Below are positions 8,359 to 17,838 of a stretch of 64,000 nucleotides of DNA, piece by piece. The notes beneath the pieces were generated by a model, which saw only the letters and a list, made by a program, of their open reading frames with translations, had not been told where the DNA came from and searched no databases. A program made the position numbers and the translations under genes. The stretch is taken from the NCBI GenBank assembly GCA_046352935.1, contig JAXMGR010000003.1, forward strand, positions 62,001-126,000, given 5' to 3'. The first letter of the stretch is position 1. Each line of letters starts with the position of its first letter. This stretch comes from CAYWMY01 sp046352935. GTDB lineage: Bacteria > Pseudomonadota > Gammaproteobacteria > Steroidobacterales > Steroidobacteraceae.

Positions 8359-11048
8359 CCGGGTTCGTCCCGAAGGCCTATCAGTCGCAGGTGCTGGAGA
8401 GCGTCGAGCGCTATTTCCGCGCCTGCCACGTGCTGCCGAGCCCGTCCGTGGCTTTCAATGCCGTGACGGAGCAGTTGTGGGGACGCGGGCTCAGCTACAC
8501 GCCACTGCCCGGCTTCCCGGTGGACATGCCGTATTTCTGTCTGCGCGTGCCGACCGGCGGCGGCAAGACCTGGCTCGCGGCCATGAGCGTCGCGCAGGTC
8601 AACACGCACCTGCTGCGCAGCGAGTACAGCGTCGTTCTCTGGCTCGTGCCCTCGAAGCCGATCCGCGAGCAGACGCTGCGCGCACTGCGGGACCGCCGGC
8701 ATCCCTACCATCTTGCGCTCGTGGAGGCGGGGCCGGTCACGGTGCTGGACCTGGACGAGGCGAAGAGCCTCACTCGCGCCACGCTCGATACCTCGACCGT
8801 GGTCATCGTCGCGACCCGGCAGGCGTTCCAGGTGGACGACGAGGAATGCCGCAAGGTCTACCAGTCGAACGGCGCGCTGCTGCATCACTTCGAGCACCTG
8901 AGCGCGCAGCAGCGGGAGACGTTGCTCACGGACGGAAACGGCGACGGACGGACCGCGCCTTGCTCTCTCGTCAATGTGCTGCGCCTGCGGCGGCCGTTCG
9001 TCATCGTCGACGAGGCGCACAACAGCCGTACCGAGCTCGCTTTCGACATGCTGTCCCGCTTCCGGCCGAGCGGAGTCATGGAGCTGACGGCGACACCGGA
9101 CACCGAGCGCACGCCGTCGAACGTGCTGCACAGCGTTTCGGCCGCCGAGCTGAAGGCCGAGGAGATGATCAAGCTGCCGGTGGTCCTGGAGACGGAGCCG
9201 GACTGGCAGCAGTGTCTCGCCGATGCCATCGGCCGTCGGGATGCGCTGCAGAAGCTCGCGGACGACGAGCGCCGGCAGGGGGCGGACTACCTGCGCCCGA
9301 TCGTGCTGCTGCAGGCCGAGCCGCGCCGTGCCGGTGTCGAGACGCGCGATGCGGAACGCGTGCGGGACGAGCTGATCAACAATCATCGGATTCCGCCCGC
9401 GGAAATCGTCATCGCGACCGGAGAGGCACGGGGACTGGAGCAGATCGATGTCGAATACCGGCTCGGCATCGCTGACGATTCCTGTCCGGTCAAGTACGTC
9501 ATCACCCAGCGGGCGCTGGCCGAAGGATGGGACTGTCCGTTCGCGTACATCCTCGTGAGCCTGGCGGCGCTGCATTCCCAGACCGCGGTCGAACAGTTGC
9601 TGGGGCGCATCCTGCGGCAGCCTGCGGCCCGCCATCGGCCGAGTGCGGCACTGAATCGCTCGTACGCCTTCGTGGTGTCGCGGGATTTCGCGGAGACGGC
9701 GCAGGCGCTGCGCGACCGCCTGGTCGCCGGGGCCGGTTTCGAGCGGCGCGAGGTGGCCGAGTTCGTCACGGCGGCCAAGCCGGATCAGGCCCGTCTGGAT
9801 CTGGAGGGCCATCCGGGCCGGGTGGTGGTCCGGCCCGTGATCGTCGAGCTGCCGGAGAAGCCGGACCTGAAGGCGGTTCCCGCGGCGCTGCGCGGGAAAG
9901 TGGAGTGGGACCGTGCGAGCAACCGGCTCACCATCCATGCGCCGCTGACCGAGGACGAGGCAGCGTCGCTCGCCGGTACGGTCGAGTCGGCGGCCGCCGC
10001 CGATGCCATCGCGCGTGCCGCGGCCGAGAGCCGTACGACCGCGATCGAGTTCTTCCAGACGCCGGCGGAACAGGGGGAACGGCTGCGGGTGCCGCAGCTC
10101 GCACTGCGATTGCAGGGAGAACTGCGCCTGTTCGACGACGTCGAGCTGCTGGACTATCCGCGGGATCTCTCGCCGCACGATGCGGCGCCGACGGCGGACG
10201 ATCTGGAACTGCTCAACGCGGCGCTGAAGGTCGCGGAGGCCGGTGAGATCGACGTCGAGATGACCACCGGGCGCGTCGTCGCGCGTTTCCTGCCAGACCT
10301 GCAGCGCGACCTGGGACTCACCTATCAGCCGGAGCACTGGGATGCGGTGCGCCTTGCCACCTGGCTCTGCCGCAACCTGCCCGAGCCGACACTGACGCAT
10401 GCCAACAAGCAGGGGTTCGTGGCGGCCTGGCTCGGCGAACTGCTGCGGCGGAACGGCTTCACGCTGGCGCGCGCCAATCTGCAGAAATTCCTGATCCGGA
10501 ACCTGATCGAGAAGCGGATCACCGCGTTGCGGGGCGGCGCGGTCCGGCGCGTGTACCAGGAGACGCTCTTCGGCGATGACACTGCGGCCCGGGTCGCGGT
10601 TGGTGATGCCTGGACCTTCGAGTTCCACCCGGACGGATATGCGCCGAGCCGGGACTACGACGGGCGGTTCGGCCGCTTCGACTTCCGACGCCACTACTAC
10701 GGACGAATGGGCGACTTCGATACGCGCGAGGAATTCGAGTGCGCCTGCTGGCTGGACACCCAGGCGCAGAAGGGACGCATGGATTTCTGGGTCCGCAATC
10801 TCGTGCGCCGGGAAGGAGCCTCGTTCTTCCTGCAGAAGGCGGATGGCAGGTTCTATCCGGATTTCGTGTGTCGCCTGCCGGGCGGCGGAGTCCTGATCGT
10901 CGAATACAAGGGTGCCGACCGCTGGACGGACGCGGAGGATGATCGCCTGATCGGCGGGCTGTGGGCGTCGTTGTCCGGTGGGCGCTGCCGGTTCGTGATG
11001 GTGCGGGACCGGAACTGGGCCGCCATCGATGCGCTGCTCGATGTGTGA
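8355..11048 (+). CDS. res: Type III restriction enzyme Res subunit (helicase-nuclease)
   Basis: The 897-residue protein joins an SF2 helicase core to a C-terminal nuclease. Walker A VPTGGGKT is at about 65-72, the Walker B box VDEAHN near 218, LTATPD follows, and the motif VI region reads QLLGRILRQP. The nuclease signature is FYPDF near 833 followed by IVEYKG near 849, the PD-(D/E)xK pattern of type III Res proteins. The start ATG at 8355 overlaps the upstream stop, a better choice than the in-frame upstream codon at 8304. Together with Mod it should cleave unmethylated DNA in an ATP-dependent manner. All key motifs look intact. Confidence 0.9.
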   Translation: MTGFVPKAYQSQVLESVERYFRACHVLPSPSVAFNAVTEQLWGRGLSYTPLPGFPVDMPYFCLRVPTGGGKTWLAAMSVAQVNTHLLRSEYSVVLWLVPSKPIREQTLRALRDRRHPYHLALVEAGPVTVLDLDEAKSLTRATLDTSTVVIVATRQAFQVDDEECRKVYQSNGALLHHFEHLSAQQRETLLTDGNGDGRTAPCSLVNVLRLRRPFVIVDEAHNSRTELAFDMLSRFRPSGVMELTATPDTERTPSNVLHSVSAAELKAEEMIKLPVVLETEPDWQQCLADAIGRRDALQKLADDERRQGADYLRPIVLLQAEPRRAGVETRDAERVRDELINNHRIPPAEIVIATGEARGLEQIDVEYRLGIADDSCPVKYVITQRALAEGWDCPFAYILVSLAALHSQTAVEQLLGRILRQPAARHRPSAALNRSYAFVVSRDFAETAQALRDRLVAGAGFERREVAEFVTAAKPDQARLDLEGHPGRVVVRPVIVELPEKPDLKAVPAALRGKVEWDRASNRLTIHAPLTEDEAASLAGTVESAAAADAIARAAAESRTTAIEFFQTPAEQGERLRVPQLALRLQGELRLFDDVELLDYPRDLSPHDAAPTADDLELLNAALKVAEAGEIDVEMTTGRVVARFLPDLQRDLGLTYQPEHWDAVRLATWLCRNLPEPTLTHANKQGFVAAWLGELLRRNGFTLARANLQKFLIRNLIEKRITALRGGAVRRVYQETLFGDDTAARVAVGDAWTFEFHPDGYAPSRDYDGRFGRFDFRRHYYGRMGDFDTREEFECACWLDTQAQKGRMDFWVRNLVRREGASFFLQKADGRFYPDFVCRLPGGGVLIVEYKGADRWTDAEDDRLIGGLWASLSGGRCRFVMVRDRNWAAIDALLDV

Positions 11049-11091
11049 CAGGGCCACGCCGCAGCGGTGACCGTGCGGGGCGCCGGCGGCG

Positions 11092-11117
11092 CCGGGCCTG
11101 AACCCGGGCAGGCCCGG
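11092..11117. terminator. Candidate bidirectional terminator between res and PLP enzyme
   Basis: CCGGGCCTG (11092-11100) and CAGGCCCGG (11109-11117) form a perfect 9-bp stem with an 8-nt loop between two convergent genes. The T-run that follows is short (GTCGTT), so termination efficiency is uncertain. Confidence 0.45.
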
Positions 11118-11121
11118 TCGT

Positions 11122-12294
11122 TCACTGCAGCGCCTGTTCGAGATCCGCGATGAGGTCCTCGACGTTCTCCAGGCCGATCGACAGGCGCAGCATGGAATCG
11201 GAAATGCCGCGGCGCGCACGTTCCTCGGGCGGGAGGCCGTGGTGCGTGGTCGTGCAGGGCTGGGTCACGAGGCTCTCCGTGCCGCCCAGGCTCGGCGCCA
11301 GCGCGAAGAGACGCAGGCGCTCGGCCACCCGGGTGGCGGCGGCGCCATCACCCTTCACTTCGATCGTCAGCATGCCGCCGAAGCCGTGCATCTGCTGCGC
11401 GGCCAGTGCGTGGCCCGGGAAACCGGGCAGGCCGGGGTAGAGGACGCGCGCGATCTGCGGGCTCCGCTGCATGGCTTCGGCGATCGTGCCGGCCGAGGCG
11501 TTCTGCTGCCGCACGCGGACCACGAGCGTGCGCAGGCTGCGCGAGAGCAGCGAGGCCGTCTCCGGCGCGATCATGGAGCCGAGGTTCTTGCGCCAGTTCC
11601 ACACGGGCGCGAGCAGTTCCTTCGAGCCCATGAGGGCGCCCGCCGTGAGGTCGCTGTGGCCGCCCAGGAACTTCGTCGCGCTGTGCATCACGACATCGGC
11701 GCCGAGTTCCAGCGGACGCTGATTCACGGGCGAGGCGAAGGTGTTGTCCACCGCCACGCGGGCGCCGCGGGCATGGGCCGTGGCGGCGATGGCCCGGATG
11801 TCGAAGAGGTCGAGCGTCGGGTTGGTGGGCGTCTCGAAGAACACGAGCTTCGCGCCGCCCGCCAGCAGATCATCGAGCCGGTGGAGTTCGCTGCCGAGGA
11901 TCAGGTGTGTGCGGATGCCGAGCAGCGGCAGCTGGGCGGTGAGGAGTTCGAGCGTGCCGCCATAGGCGTCACCGATACAGATGATGCCGTCGCGACCGTG
12001 GGTCAGGAACAGCGCGGTCTCGGCCGCCATGCCGGAACAGAAGGCCCAGGCCATCTCGGCGCCTTCCAGCGCGGCGAGCGTTTCCTCCAGCGCGAAGATG
12101 CTGGGGTTCTGTCCGTAGCGCGTGTACAGCGCGCCGCGCTTCCTGCCGTCCGCGACATCGAGCAGGGCGGCGGTCGAGGGAAACGCAAAGGTCGTGGTGT
12201 TGTAGATCGGCGTGTGCGGGCTGCCGTGGGCATCCTTCTGGCTGCTGCCGTGGATGCCGAGGGTCGCCATGCCGTAAGTCGGTTTCGTGGCCAA
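11122..12294 (-). CDS. Cys/Met metabolism PLP-dependent lyase or synthase
   Basis: The 390-residue protein belongs to the cystathionine gamma-synthase/beta-lyase/methionine gamma-lyase group, which makes or breaks C-S bonds in methionine and cysteine metabolism. The PLP lysine sits in HSATKFLGGHSD, and VDNTFASP and YTRYGQNPS are family signatures. The start is TTG at 12292-12294, favoured because GGAGG (complement of 12300-12304) lies five bases upstream; an internal ATG at 12270 is the alternative. It is transcribed towards the restriction operon. The exact member of the family cannot be fixed without comparison; cystathionine beta-lyase and O-acylhomoserine sulfhydrylase are both possible. 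Confidence 0.85.
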   Translation of the reverse strand: MATKPTYGMATLGIHGSSQKDAHGSPHTPIYNTTTFAFPSTAALLDVADGRKRGALYTRYGQNPSIFALEETLAALEGAEMAWAFCSGMAAETALFLTHGRDGIICIGDAYGGTLELLTAQLPLLGIRTHLILGSELHRLDDLLAGGAKLVFFETPTNPTLDLFDIRAIAATAHARGARVAVDNTFASPVNQRPLELGADVVMHSATKFLGGHSDLTAGALMGSKELLAPVWNWRKNLGSMIAPETASLLSRSLRTLVVRVRQQNASAGTIAEAMQRSPQIARVLYPGLPGFPGHALAAQQMHGFGGMLTIEVKGDGAAATRVAERLRLFALAPSLGGTESLVTQPCTTTHHGLPPEERARRGISDSMLRLSIGLENVEDLIADLEQALQ

Positions 12295-12387
12295 TGCATC
12301 CTCCAGAGACCGGATGTCCGTCGTTTTCCATCGGGCGGCCGTCGCGGCTCTCCGGTCGCCGCCGGACCCGTGAAGCGGGCCGTACGA

Positions 12388-13191
12388 TCAGGGCGCGGGC
12401 AGACCGAAGAACTCCCGCGTCGTCCGTTCGATGATACCGGAAAGAACTCCGGCCGGCTCGCCCCGTGCATCAGCAACGGCCTGAAGAACATGAGGCAAGT
12501 ACCTGGGTTCATTGCGTCTGGAACTCGGCTTCGGCTTCAGGTCCCGCGGCAGCAGATAGGGGCCATCGGTCTCGATCATGAGACGCCCGGGCGGGATCGC
12601 GCGCACGACTTCGCGCAGGTGGTGACCGCGCCGCTCGTCGCAGATCCAGCCCGTGATGCCGATGTAGAGCCCGCGCTCGAGGTAGTCGCGTGCTTCCTCG
12701 ACCGTTCCCGTCATGCAATGCACGACCGCGCGCGGGATGCGCGGCAGGAAAGGATCGAGCAGCCGCAGCAGCTCGCGGTGCGCATCGCGCTGGTGGAGGA
12801 ACAGCGGCTTGCCGAGTCGCGCGGCGATCCCGAGCTGCAGTCGCAGCGCACGCTCCTGATCGGCATGCGGGGAGTAGTTCCTGAAATAGTCGAGGCCGCA
12901 TTCACCGACGGCGACGACCTCGGGCTCCCGGGCGAGCGCCTCGAGTACGGGCACGCCGGCTTCGTCGAACTCGCCGGCATGGTGGGGATGCACGCCCGCG
13001 GTGCACCAGAGCGTGCCGGGCCATTGCCGCGAGAGGGCGATCGCCCGGCGCGAGACCTCGAGGCTGCTGCCGGTCACGATCATGCGCGTCACGCCCGCCG
13101 CCTTCGCGGCGGCGATCACTTCCGCGCGGTCGTGGTCATAGCTGTCGTGGACGAGGTTGATGCCGATGTCGATGAGCGTCGGGGCTGGCAT
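12388..13191 (-). CDS. tatD: TatD-family metal-dependent deoxyribonuclease
   Basis: The 267-residue amidohydrolase-fold protein matches TatD/YcfH enzymes, 3'-5' exonucleases acting on DNA and RNA. Visible family motifs are IDIGINLVHDSY at the N-terminus (usual metal-binding HxH degenerate here to GIN/VHD, as in TatD proper), GVHPHHA, the metal-bridging Glu in VGECGLDY, FLHQRDAH and ETDGPYLLPRD near the C-terminus. The ATG at 13191 is chosen because the family N-terminus begins there; the longer upstream frame has no similarity. The next gene diverges from it across a 155-bp gap. Confidence 0.9.
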   Translation of the reverse strand: MPAPTLIDIGINLVHDSYDHDRAEVIAAAKAAGVTRMIVTGSSLEVSRRAIALSRQWPGTLWCTAGVHPHHAGEFDEAGVPVLEALAREPEVVAVGECGLDYFRNYSPHADQERALRLQLGIAARLGKPLFLHQRDAHRELLRLLDPFLPRIPRAVVHCMTGTVEEARDYLERGLYIGITGWICDERRGHHLREVVRAIPPGRLMIETDGPYLLPRDLKPKPSSRRNEPRYLPHVLQAVADARGEPAGVLSGIIERTTREFFGLPAP

Positions 13192-13346
13192 GAGACGGTG
13201 TCGAGCCTGTGCTAAGTTGACCGTGCGCGTCGGGCGGGCTTCGTGTCCGCGGACCCGGCTCGGTCCGGCGGCGCGGCATTGTAGATCACGCCCTCGTGCG
13301 CATCGCGGATGCCGGGAGCGGGGGCGGACGACAGGACGGGGATTGC

Positions 13347-14561
13347 ATGACGCTGGACCAGCAGGCGCTCGAGACACTCGGTGCCACGGACTTCGACGAG
13401 CGCGCCCGCGAACGACGCCGGCGGTATCGCTGGGGCGCGGCGGGTGCGGCGCTCGTCGCTCTGGCGGTCGCGGCCGGACTGCTGGCCTATCGTCCGCCGC
13501 TCGAGGTAGAGGTTGCGCCCGTCGAGGCTCCCGACAAGGGCGGGACGGCGGTGCTCAGCGCATCGGGCTACGTCGTCGCGCGCCGGCTCGCCACGGTGAG
13601 CGCCAAGGTGACCGGCCGCATCGACGAGGTGCTGATCGAGGAGGGCGCGACGGTCGCTGCGGGCCAGGTGCTCGCCAGGCTCGACGACCGCTCGGCGCGC
13701 GCGAGCGACGCGGTCGCCCGGCGCGAGCGGGACAGCGCCGAACGCGCGCTCGCGGAGACCACGGTGCTGCTCGCGGAGGCGCGTCGCACGCGCGACCGGC
13801 AGCGCAGCCTGCGCGTGCGCGAGCTGGTCTCGCAGGCCGCCGTGGATGCCGCCGAGGCCGAGGCGGACGCGCTGGCCGCGCGGCTCGGGACCGCGCGCGC
13901 CCAGCTCGCGGTGCGGCGCGCGGCGCTCGAGGTCACGGCGCGCGAAGTCGAGGATCACGTCGTGCGCGCGCCGTTCGGGGGCGTGGTGATCTCGAAGGAC
14001 GCGCAGCCCGGCGAGATGGTCTCGCCGATCTCCGCGGGCGGCGGCTTCACGCGCACGGGCATCGCGACGATCGTCGACATGGATTCGCGCGAGATCGAGG
14101 TCGACGTCAACGAGTCGTTCATCAACCGCGTGCAGCCCGGGCAGCGGGCGCAGGCCGTGCTGGACGCCTACCCCGACTGGACGCTGCCGGCGCGCGTGAC
14201 CGCGATCGTGCCCGCGGCCGATCGTCAGAAGGCGACCGTGCGGGTGCGCATCGCGTTCGAGCAGCTCGATCCGCGCATCCTGCCGGACATGGGCGTACGC
14301 GTGCGGTTCTTCGAGGACGCTCCCGCGGTGCGGCGCGTGCGCGCGCTGCTGCCGCAGGCCGCGGTCTTCACGGACGCCGGACGCACCCAGGTCTGGGTCG
14401 TGCAGCAGGGCCGCGTGCGGCGCGTGCCGGTCACGGCCGGGCGCGAGCTGGAGGGGCGCCGCGAGATCCTCGACGGCGTCGATCCGGGCGCCACGGTCGT
14501 CGTCGAGCCGCCCGCCGGACTCGCGGATGGCGCACGCGTCAAGGTCGGCGATGGCGCCTGA
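13347..14561 (+). CDS. HlyD/MacA-like periplasmic adaptor of an ABC exporter
   Basis: The 404-residue membrane-fusion protein has one N-terminal membrane anchor (about residues 27-47), a lipoyl-like half (SAKVTGRIDEVLIEEGATVAAGQVLARLD), a coiled-coil hairpin (about 110-190, Ala/Arg/Glu-rich), the second lipoyl half (VVRAPFGGVVI) and beta-barrel domains. ATG at 13347 is chosen because the membrane anchor starts soon after. It is followed by an ATP-binding protein and two permeases, so together they should form a MacAB-like tripartite pump or lipid/peptide exporter across the inner membrane. No outer-membrane channel gene is adjacent. Confidence 0.87.
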   Translation: MTLDQQALETLGATDFDERARERRRRYRWGAAGAALVALAVAAGLLAYRPPLEVEVAPVEAPDKGGTAVLSASGYVVARRLATVSAKVTGRIDEVLIEEGATVAAGQVLARLDDRSARASDAVARRERDSAERALAETTVLLAEARRTRDRQRSLRVRELVSQAAVDAAEAEADALAARLGTARAQLAVRRAALEVTAREVEDHVVRAPFGGVVISKDAQPGEMVSPISAGGGFTRTGIATIVDMDSREIEVDVNESFINRVQPGQRAQAVLDAYPDWTLPARVTAIVPAADRQKATVRVRIAFEQLDPRILPDMGVRVRFFEDAPAVRRVRALLPQAAVFTDAGRTQVWVVQQGRVRRVPVTAGRELEGRREILDGVDPGATVVVEPPAGLADGARVKVGDGA

Positions 14562-15252
14562 CGCCGGCGGGCCGCAGCCGCTCATCCGGATCCGCGGGTT
14601 GCACAAGGACTTCCGGCGCGGCCCCGAGGTCATCCGCGTGCTGTCCGGGCTGTCGCTCGACATCGCGCGCGGCGAATTCGTGGCACTGATGGGCCCGTCG
14701 GGTTCGGGGAAGTCCACGCTGCTCAACCTCATCGGCGGCCTCGACCGTCCCACGCGCGGCAGCATCGTGGTCGACGGGCGGGACATCGCGGCGCTGACGG
14801 ATGCGGAACTCGCCCGCTGGCGCTCGCGCCACGTCGGCTTCGTGTTCCAGATGTACAACCTGCTGCCCGTGCTGACCGCCGAGCGCAACGTGGAGCTGCC
14901 GCTGCTGCTCACGGACCTGCCGCCGTCGGAGCGACGCCGGCGCGTGCACGCGGCGCTGAAGCTCGTCGGGCTCGGGGACCGCGCGCGGCACAGACCCCGC
15001 GAGCTGTCCGGTGGCCAGGAACAGCGCGTCGGCATCGCCCGCGCGATCGTCACGAATCCCACACTGCTGCTGTGCGACGAGCCGACGGGCGATCTCGACC
15101 GCCGCACGGGCGACGAGGTGCTCACGCTGCTCGGTGCACTCAACGCACAGGGCAAGACCATCCTGATGGTCACGCACGATCCGCGTGCCGCCGAGTCGGC
15201 CTCGCGGCTCGTGCACCTGGACAAGGGGCTGCTCACCGATGCCGGGCACTGA
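14551..15252 (+). CDS. MacB/LolD-like ABC transporter ATP-binding protein
   Basis: The 233-residue ATPase contains Walker A GPSGSGKST, the Q-loop VFQMYNLLPVLTAERNV typical of the MacB/LolD group, signature LSGGQEQRVGIARA and Walker B LLLCDEPTGDLD. The signature carries Glu where most relatives have Gln (LSGGQQQRV). It powers the two downstream permeases. The ATG at 14551 overlaps the end of the adaptor gene; an in-frame ATG at 14527 would add eight residues, but the later start has the better-placed AAGG sequence. Confidence 0.9.
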   Translation: MAPDAGGPQPLIRIRGLHKDFRRGPEVIRVLSGLSLDIARGEFVALMGPSGSGKSTLLNLIGGLDRPTRGSIVVDGRDIAALTDAELARWRSRHVGFVFQMYNLLPVLTAERNVELPLLLTDLPPSERRRRVHAALKLVGLGDRARHRPRELSGGQEQRVGIARAIVTNPTLLLCDEPTGDLDRRTGDEVLTLLGALNAQGKTILMVTHDPRAAESASRLVHLDKGLLTDAGH

Positions 15253-15339
15253 ACAGGAGGGGCCTGGCGCCGGGCGCGGCAGCGGCGCCGGCGGCAGCCC
15301 TCGCCGCGCCCGTGATGCACGCGGGCGGGGGAGCGGCTG

Positions 15340-16503
15340 ATGTGGCGCTTCCTGCCGCTCGTCTTCGCCAATCTGGGCCGTCGTCCACTGCGCTCGGCCT
15401 TCACGCTCGGTTCGATCGTGGTGGCCTTCCTGCTGTACGGGATCCTGTCCGCGGTGGACGATGCGTTCTCGATCGGCGTCGAGCTCGCCGGACAGAACCG
15501 GCTGATGACCATCCACAAGGTCTCTCTGATCCAGCCGCTGCCCGCGAGCCATGCCGGACGCATCCGCACGGTGGAAGGAGTACGCGACGTTTCGCCGATG
15601 ACCTGGCTCGGCGGCACGTACCGCGACGACCGCAATGTCATCCAGGCCTTCCCCGTCGAGCCGGACGGCTTTCTCGCGATCTATCCGGAGATCCGCGTTT
15701 CTCCGGAAGTGCTCGCGCGCTGGCGCGCGGACCGGCGCGCCGTGCTCGTCGGCGCCGACCTCGTGCGCCGCTTCGGCTGGAAGCCCGGTGACATCGTCGC
15801 GCTGCGTTCCAACATCTGGCCGCGTGCCGACGGCGGCAACGTCTGGGAGCTGCAGATCGCCGGCACCTACGGGCTCAGGAACGACATCGGCGACAAGACG
15901 AGCATGTATTTCCGGCAGGACTATTTCACGGAGTCGCTGGCCGAGGGAGCGAAGGGCCTGGTGGGCTGGTACGTGGTCGCGGTGGACGACCCCGCTGTCG
16001 CGGCGGACGTCGCGCGCCGCATCGACGCGCTGTTCGCGAATTCGCGCTACGAGACGCGCACGAGCAGCGAGAAGGCTTTCGCGCAGGGCTTCGCTAACCA
16101 GATCGGCAACATCGGCGCCATCCTGACCGCGGTCGTCAGCGCGGTATTCTTCACGATGCTGCTGGTCACGGCCAACACCATGGCCCAGTCGGTGCGCGAG
16201 CGCACCGGCGAACTGGCCGTGCTGAAGACGCTCGGCTTCACGAACGCGGGCGTCATGGCGATGGTGCTCGGCGAGGCCGTGCTGCTGACCACCCTGGGGG
16301 GCGCGGCGGGCCTGGCACTGGCCACGCTGCTCGTTGCCGCGCTCGCGGATGCGATCGCGCAGTATCTCCCCGTGTTCGAGGTGTCCTCCTCGATCTGGGT
16401 CCGCGCGCTCGCGCTGATGCTCGGGCTCGGCATCGCGGCCGGCGCGGCGCCCGCATGGCAGGCGCTCCGGCTGCGGATCGCCGCGGCGCTGCGGCAGGCC
16501 TGA
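15340..16503 (+). CDS. FtsX-like ABC permease 1 of the exporter
   Basis: The 387-residue protein has the FtsX/MacB layout: one N-terminal membrane helix (about 20-42), a large periplasmic domain (about 45-260) and three C-terminal helices (about 263-285, 310-335, 350-375). The region before the second helix contains the EKAFAQGFANQIGNIGAI stretch and an ERTGELAVLKTLGF motif just after it, the usual coupling segment of this family. It lies 87 bp after the ATPase and 3 bp before permease 2, which points to a heteromeric pair. Confidence 0.87.
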   Translation: MWRFLPLVFANLGRRPLRSAFTLGSIVVAFLLYGILSAVDDAFSIGVELAGQNRLMTIHKVSLIQPLPASHAGRIRTVEGVRDVSPMTWLGGTYRDDRNVIQAFPVEPDGFLAIYPEIRVSPEVLARWRADRRAVLVGADLVRRFGWKPGDIVALRSNIWPRADGGNVWELQIAGTYGLRNDIGDKTSMYFRQDYFTESLAEGAKGLVGWYVVAVDDPAVAADVARRIDALFANSRYETRTSSEKAFAQGFANQIGNIGAILTAVVSAVFFTMLLVTANTMAQSVRERTGELAVLKTLGFTNAGVMAMVLGEAVLLTTLGGAAGLALATLLVAALADAIAQYLPVFEVSSSIWVRALALMLGLGIAAGAAPAWQALRLRIAAALRQA

Positions 16504-16506
16504 GCC

Positions 16507-17700
16507 ATGCGCCGTTCCGGGCTGCGCCAGGCGATCGCGGTCACACGCCTGAACTTCGCGGCGCTGCCGCAGCGCCTCGGTCCGTCGCTCGTGGCCGTCG
16601 TCGGCATCGGCGGCGTGGTCGCGGTGCTGATCGCGGTGCTGTCGATCAGCGCGGGATTCCGTGCGGCGCTCGCGCTGTCGGGACAGGAAGACGTCGTCAT
16701 CGTGCTGCGCGGCGGTTCCGAGGACGAGATGTCGAGCGGGCTCGGCGTCGAGGACGCGCGCATCGTGAGCGATGCGCCCCAGATCCGGCGTGGCGCGGCC
16801 GGGCCCGTCGTCTCGGCGGAGCTCTATGTCGTCGTCGACCAGCCGAGCATCGGGCGCGGCACGCCGGCGAACGTGCCCGTGCGCGGCGTGGGCCCGGAGG
16901 CGCCGGGCCTGCGGCGCGCCTTCCGCATCGTCGCCGGGCGGATGTTCCGGACCGGCCTCGAGGAGGTCATCGTCGGGCGCGGCGCGCAGGCCCAGTTCCA
17001 GGGTCTCGGGCTCGGTGACCGGCTGCGGCTCGGCGACGCCGAGTGGACCGTGACCGGGGTCTTCGAGGACGGCGGCTCCGTCGCGGAGGGCGAGATCTGG
17101 ACGGACGCCGTGCTGCTGCAGGGCGCCTACAAGCGTGGCGCGAGCTACCAGTCCCTGCGCGTTCGGCTGCGCGCGCCGGGAGAGCTCGCGGCACTGCGCG
17201 CGCGGCTCGCCGCCGATCCGCGCACGAACGTCTCGGTGCGCACGGAGCGTCAGTTCCTCGACGACCAGTCCCGCCAGCTCGCCGGCATCATCAATACCGT
17301 CGGCGTGCTCATCGCGCTCATGATGGGTGTGGGCGCCGTGTTCGCCGCGCTCAACACCATGTACGCGGCGGTCGCATCGCGCGCGCGGGAGATCGCCACG
17401 CTGAGGGCGCTCGGATTCGGTGCGACGCCCGTGCTGGCCTCGGTGCTGCTGGAGGCGTTGCTGCTCGGACTCGCAGGCGGGGTGGCCGGCGCCGCGCTGG
17501 CCTACGCGGGGTTCAACGGCTACCAGGCCTCGACGCTGAACTGGTCCAGCTTCACGCAGGTGAGCTTCGCCTTCCGGGTCACGCCGACGCTGATGCTCGC
17601 GGGTGTGGGCTACGCGCTGCTGCTCGGCCTCGTCGGCGGTCTGCTGCCGGGACTGCGCGCGGCGCGACAGCCCGTCACCGCGGGACTGCGCGAGCTGTGA
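16507..17700 (+). CDS. FtsX-like ABC permease 2 of the exporter
   Basis: The 397-residue second permease also has an N-terminal helix (about 28-52), a periplasmic domain and three C-terminal helices, with the coupling motif RAREIATLRALGFG. It starts three bases after the stop of permease 1. Low sequence likeness between the two permeases suggests they are not a recent duplication. The cargo is unknown; MacB-like and Dev-like systems export peptides, lipoproteins or glycolipids. Confidence 0.86.
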   Translation: MRRSGLRQAIAVTRLNFAALPQRLGPSLVAVVGIGGVVAVLIAVLSISAGFRAALALSGQEDVVIVLRGGSEDEMSSGLGVEDARIVSDAPQIRRGAAGPVVSAELYVVVDQPSIGRGTPANVPVRGVGPEAPGLRRAFRIVAGRMFRTGLEEVIVGRGAQAQFQGLGLGDRLRLGDAEWTVTGVFEDGGSVAEGEIWTDAVLLQGAYKRGASYQSLRVRLRAPGELAALRARLAADPRTNVSVRTERQFLDDQSRQLAGIINTVGVLIALMMGVGAVFAALNTMYAAVASRAREIATLRALGFGATPVLASVLLEALLLGLAGGVAGAALAYAGFNGYQASTLNWSSFTQVSFAFRVTPTLMLAGVGYALLLGLVGGLLPGLRAARQPVTAGLREL

Positions 17701-17838
17701 GCCACGTGCATCACGGATGAGTTGCGCGGGCTTCGCTGCTATCATCACGCCGCCTCGCGCGAGGCGGCCGGGTCCGTGATCCGGTCACGCACCGCAGGCG
17801 TCGTGTCCCGAGATCGATGTGGGGAGTTTCCGGGTTTC

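Noticed and set aside
8253..11219. Long minus-strand open frame opposite res
   Set aside because: Low-complexity antisense frame; res has all helicase and nuclease motifs.
14539..17748. Very long minus-strand open frame opposite the ABC exporter genes
   Set aside because: It is Arg/His/Gln-rich with no domain, and lies antisense to four genes with clear family motifs; high GC content creates such frames.
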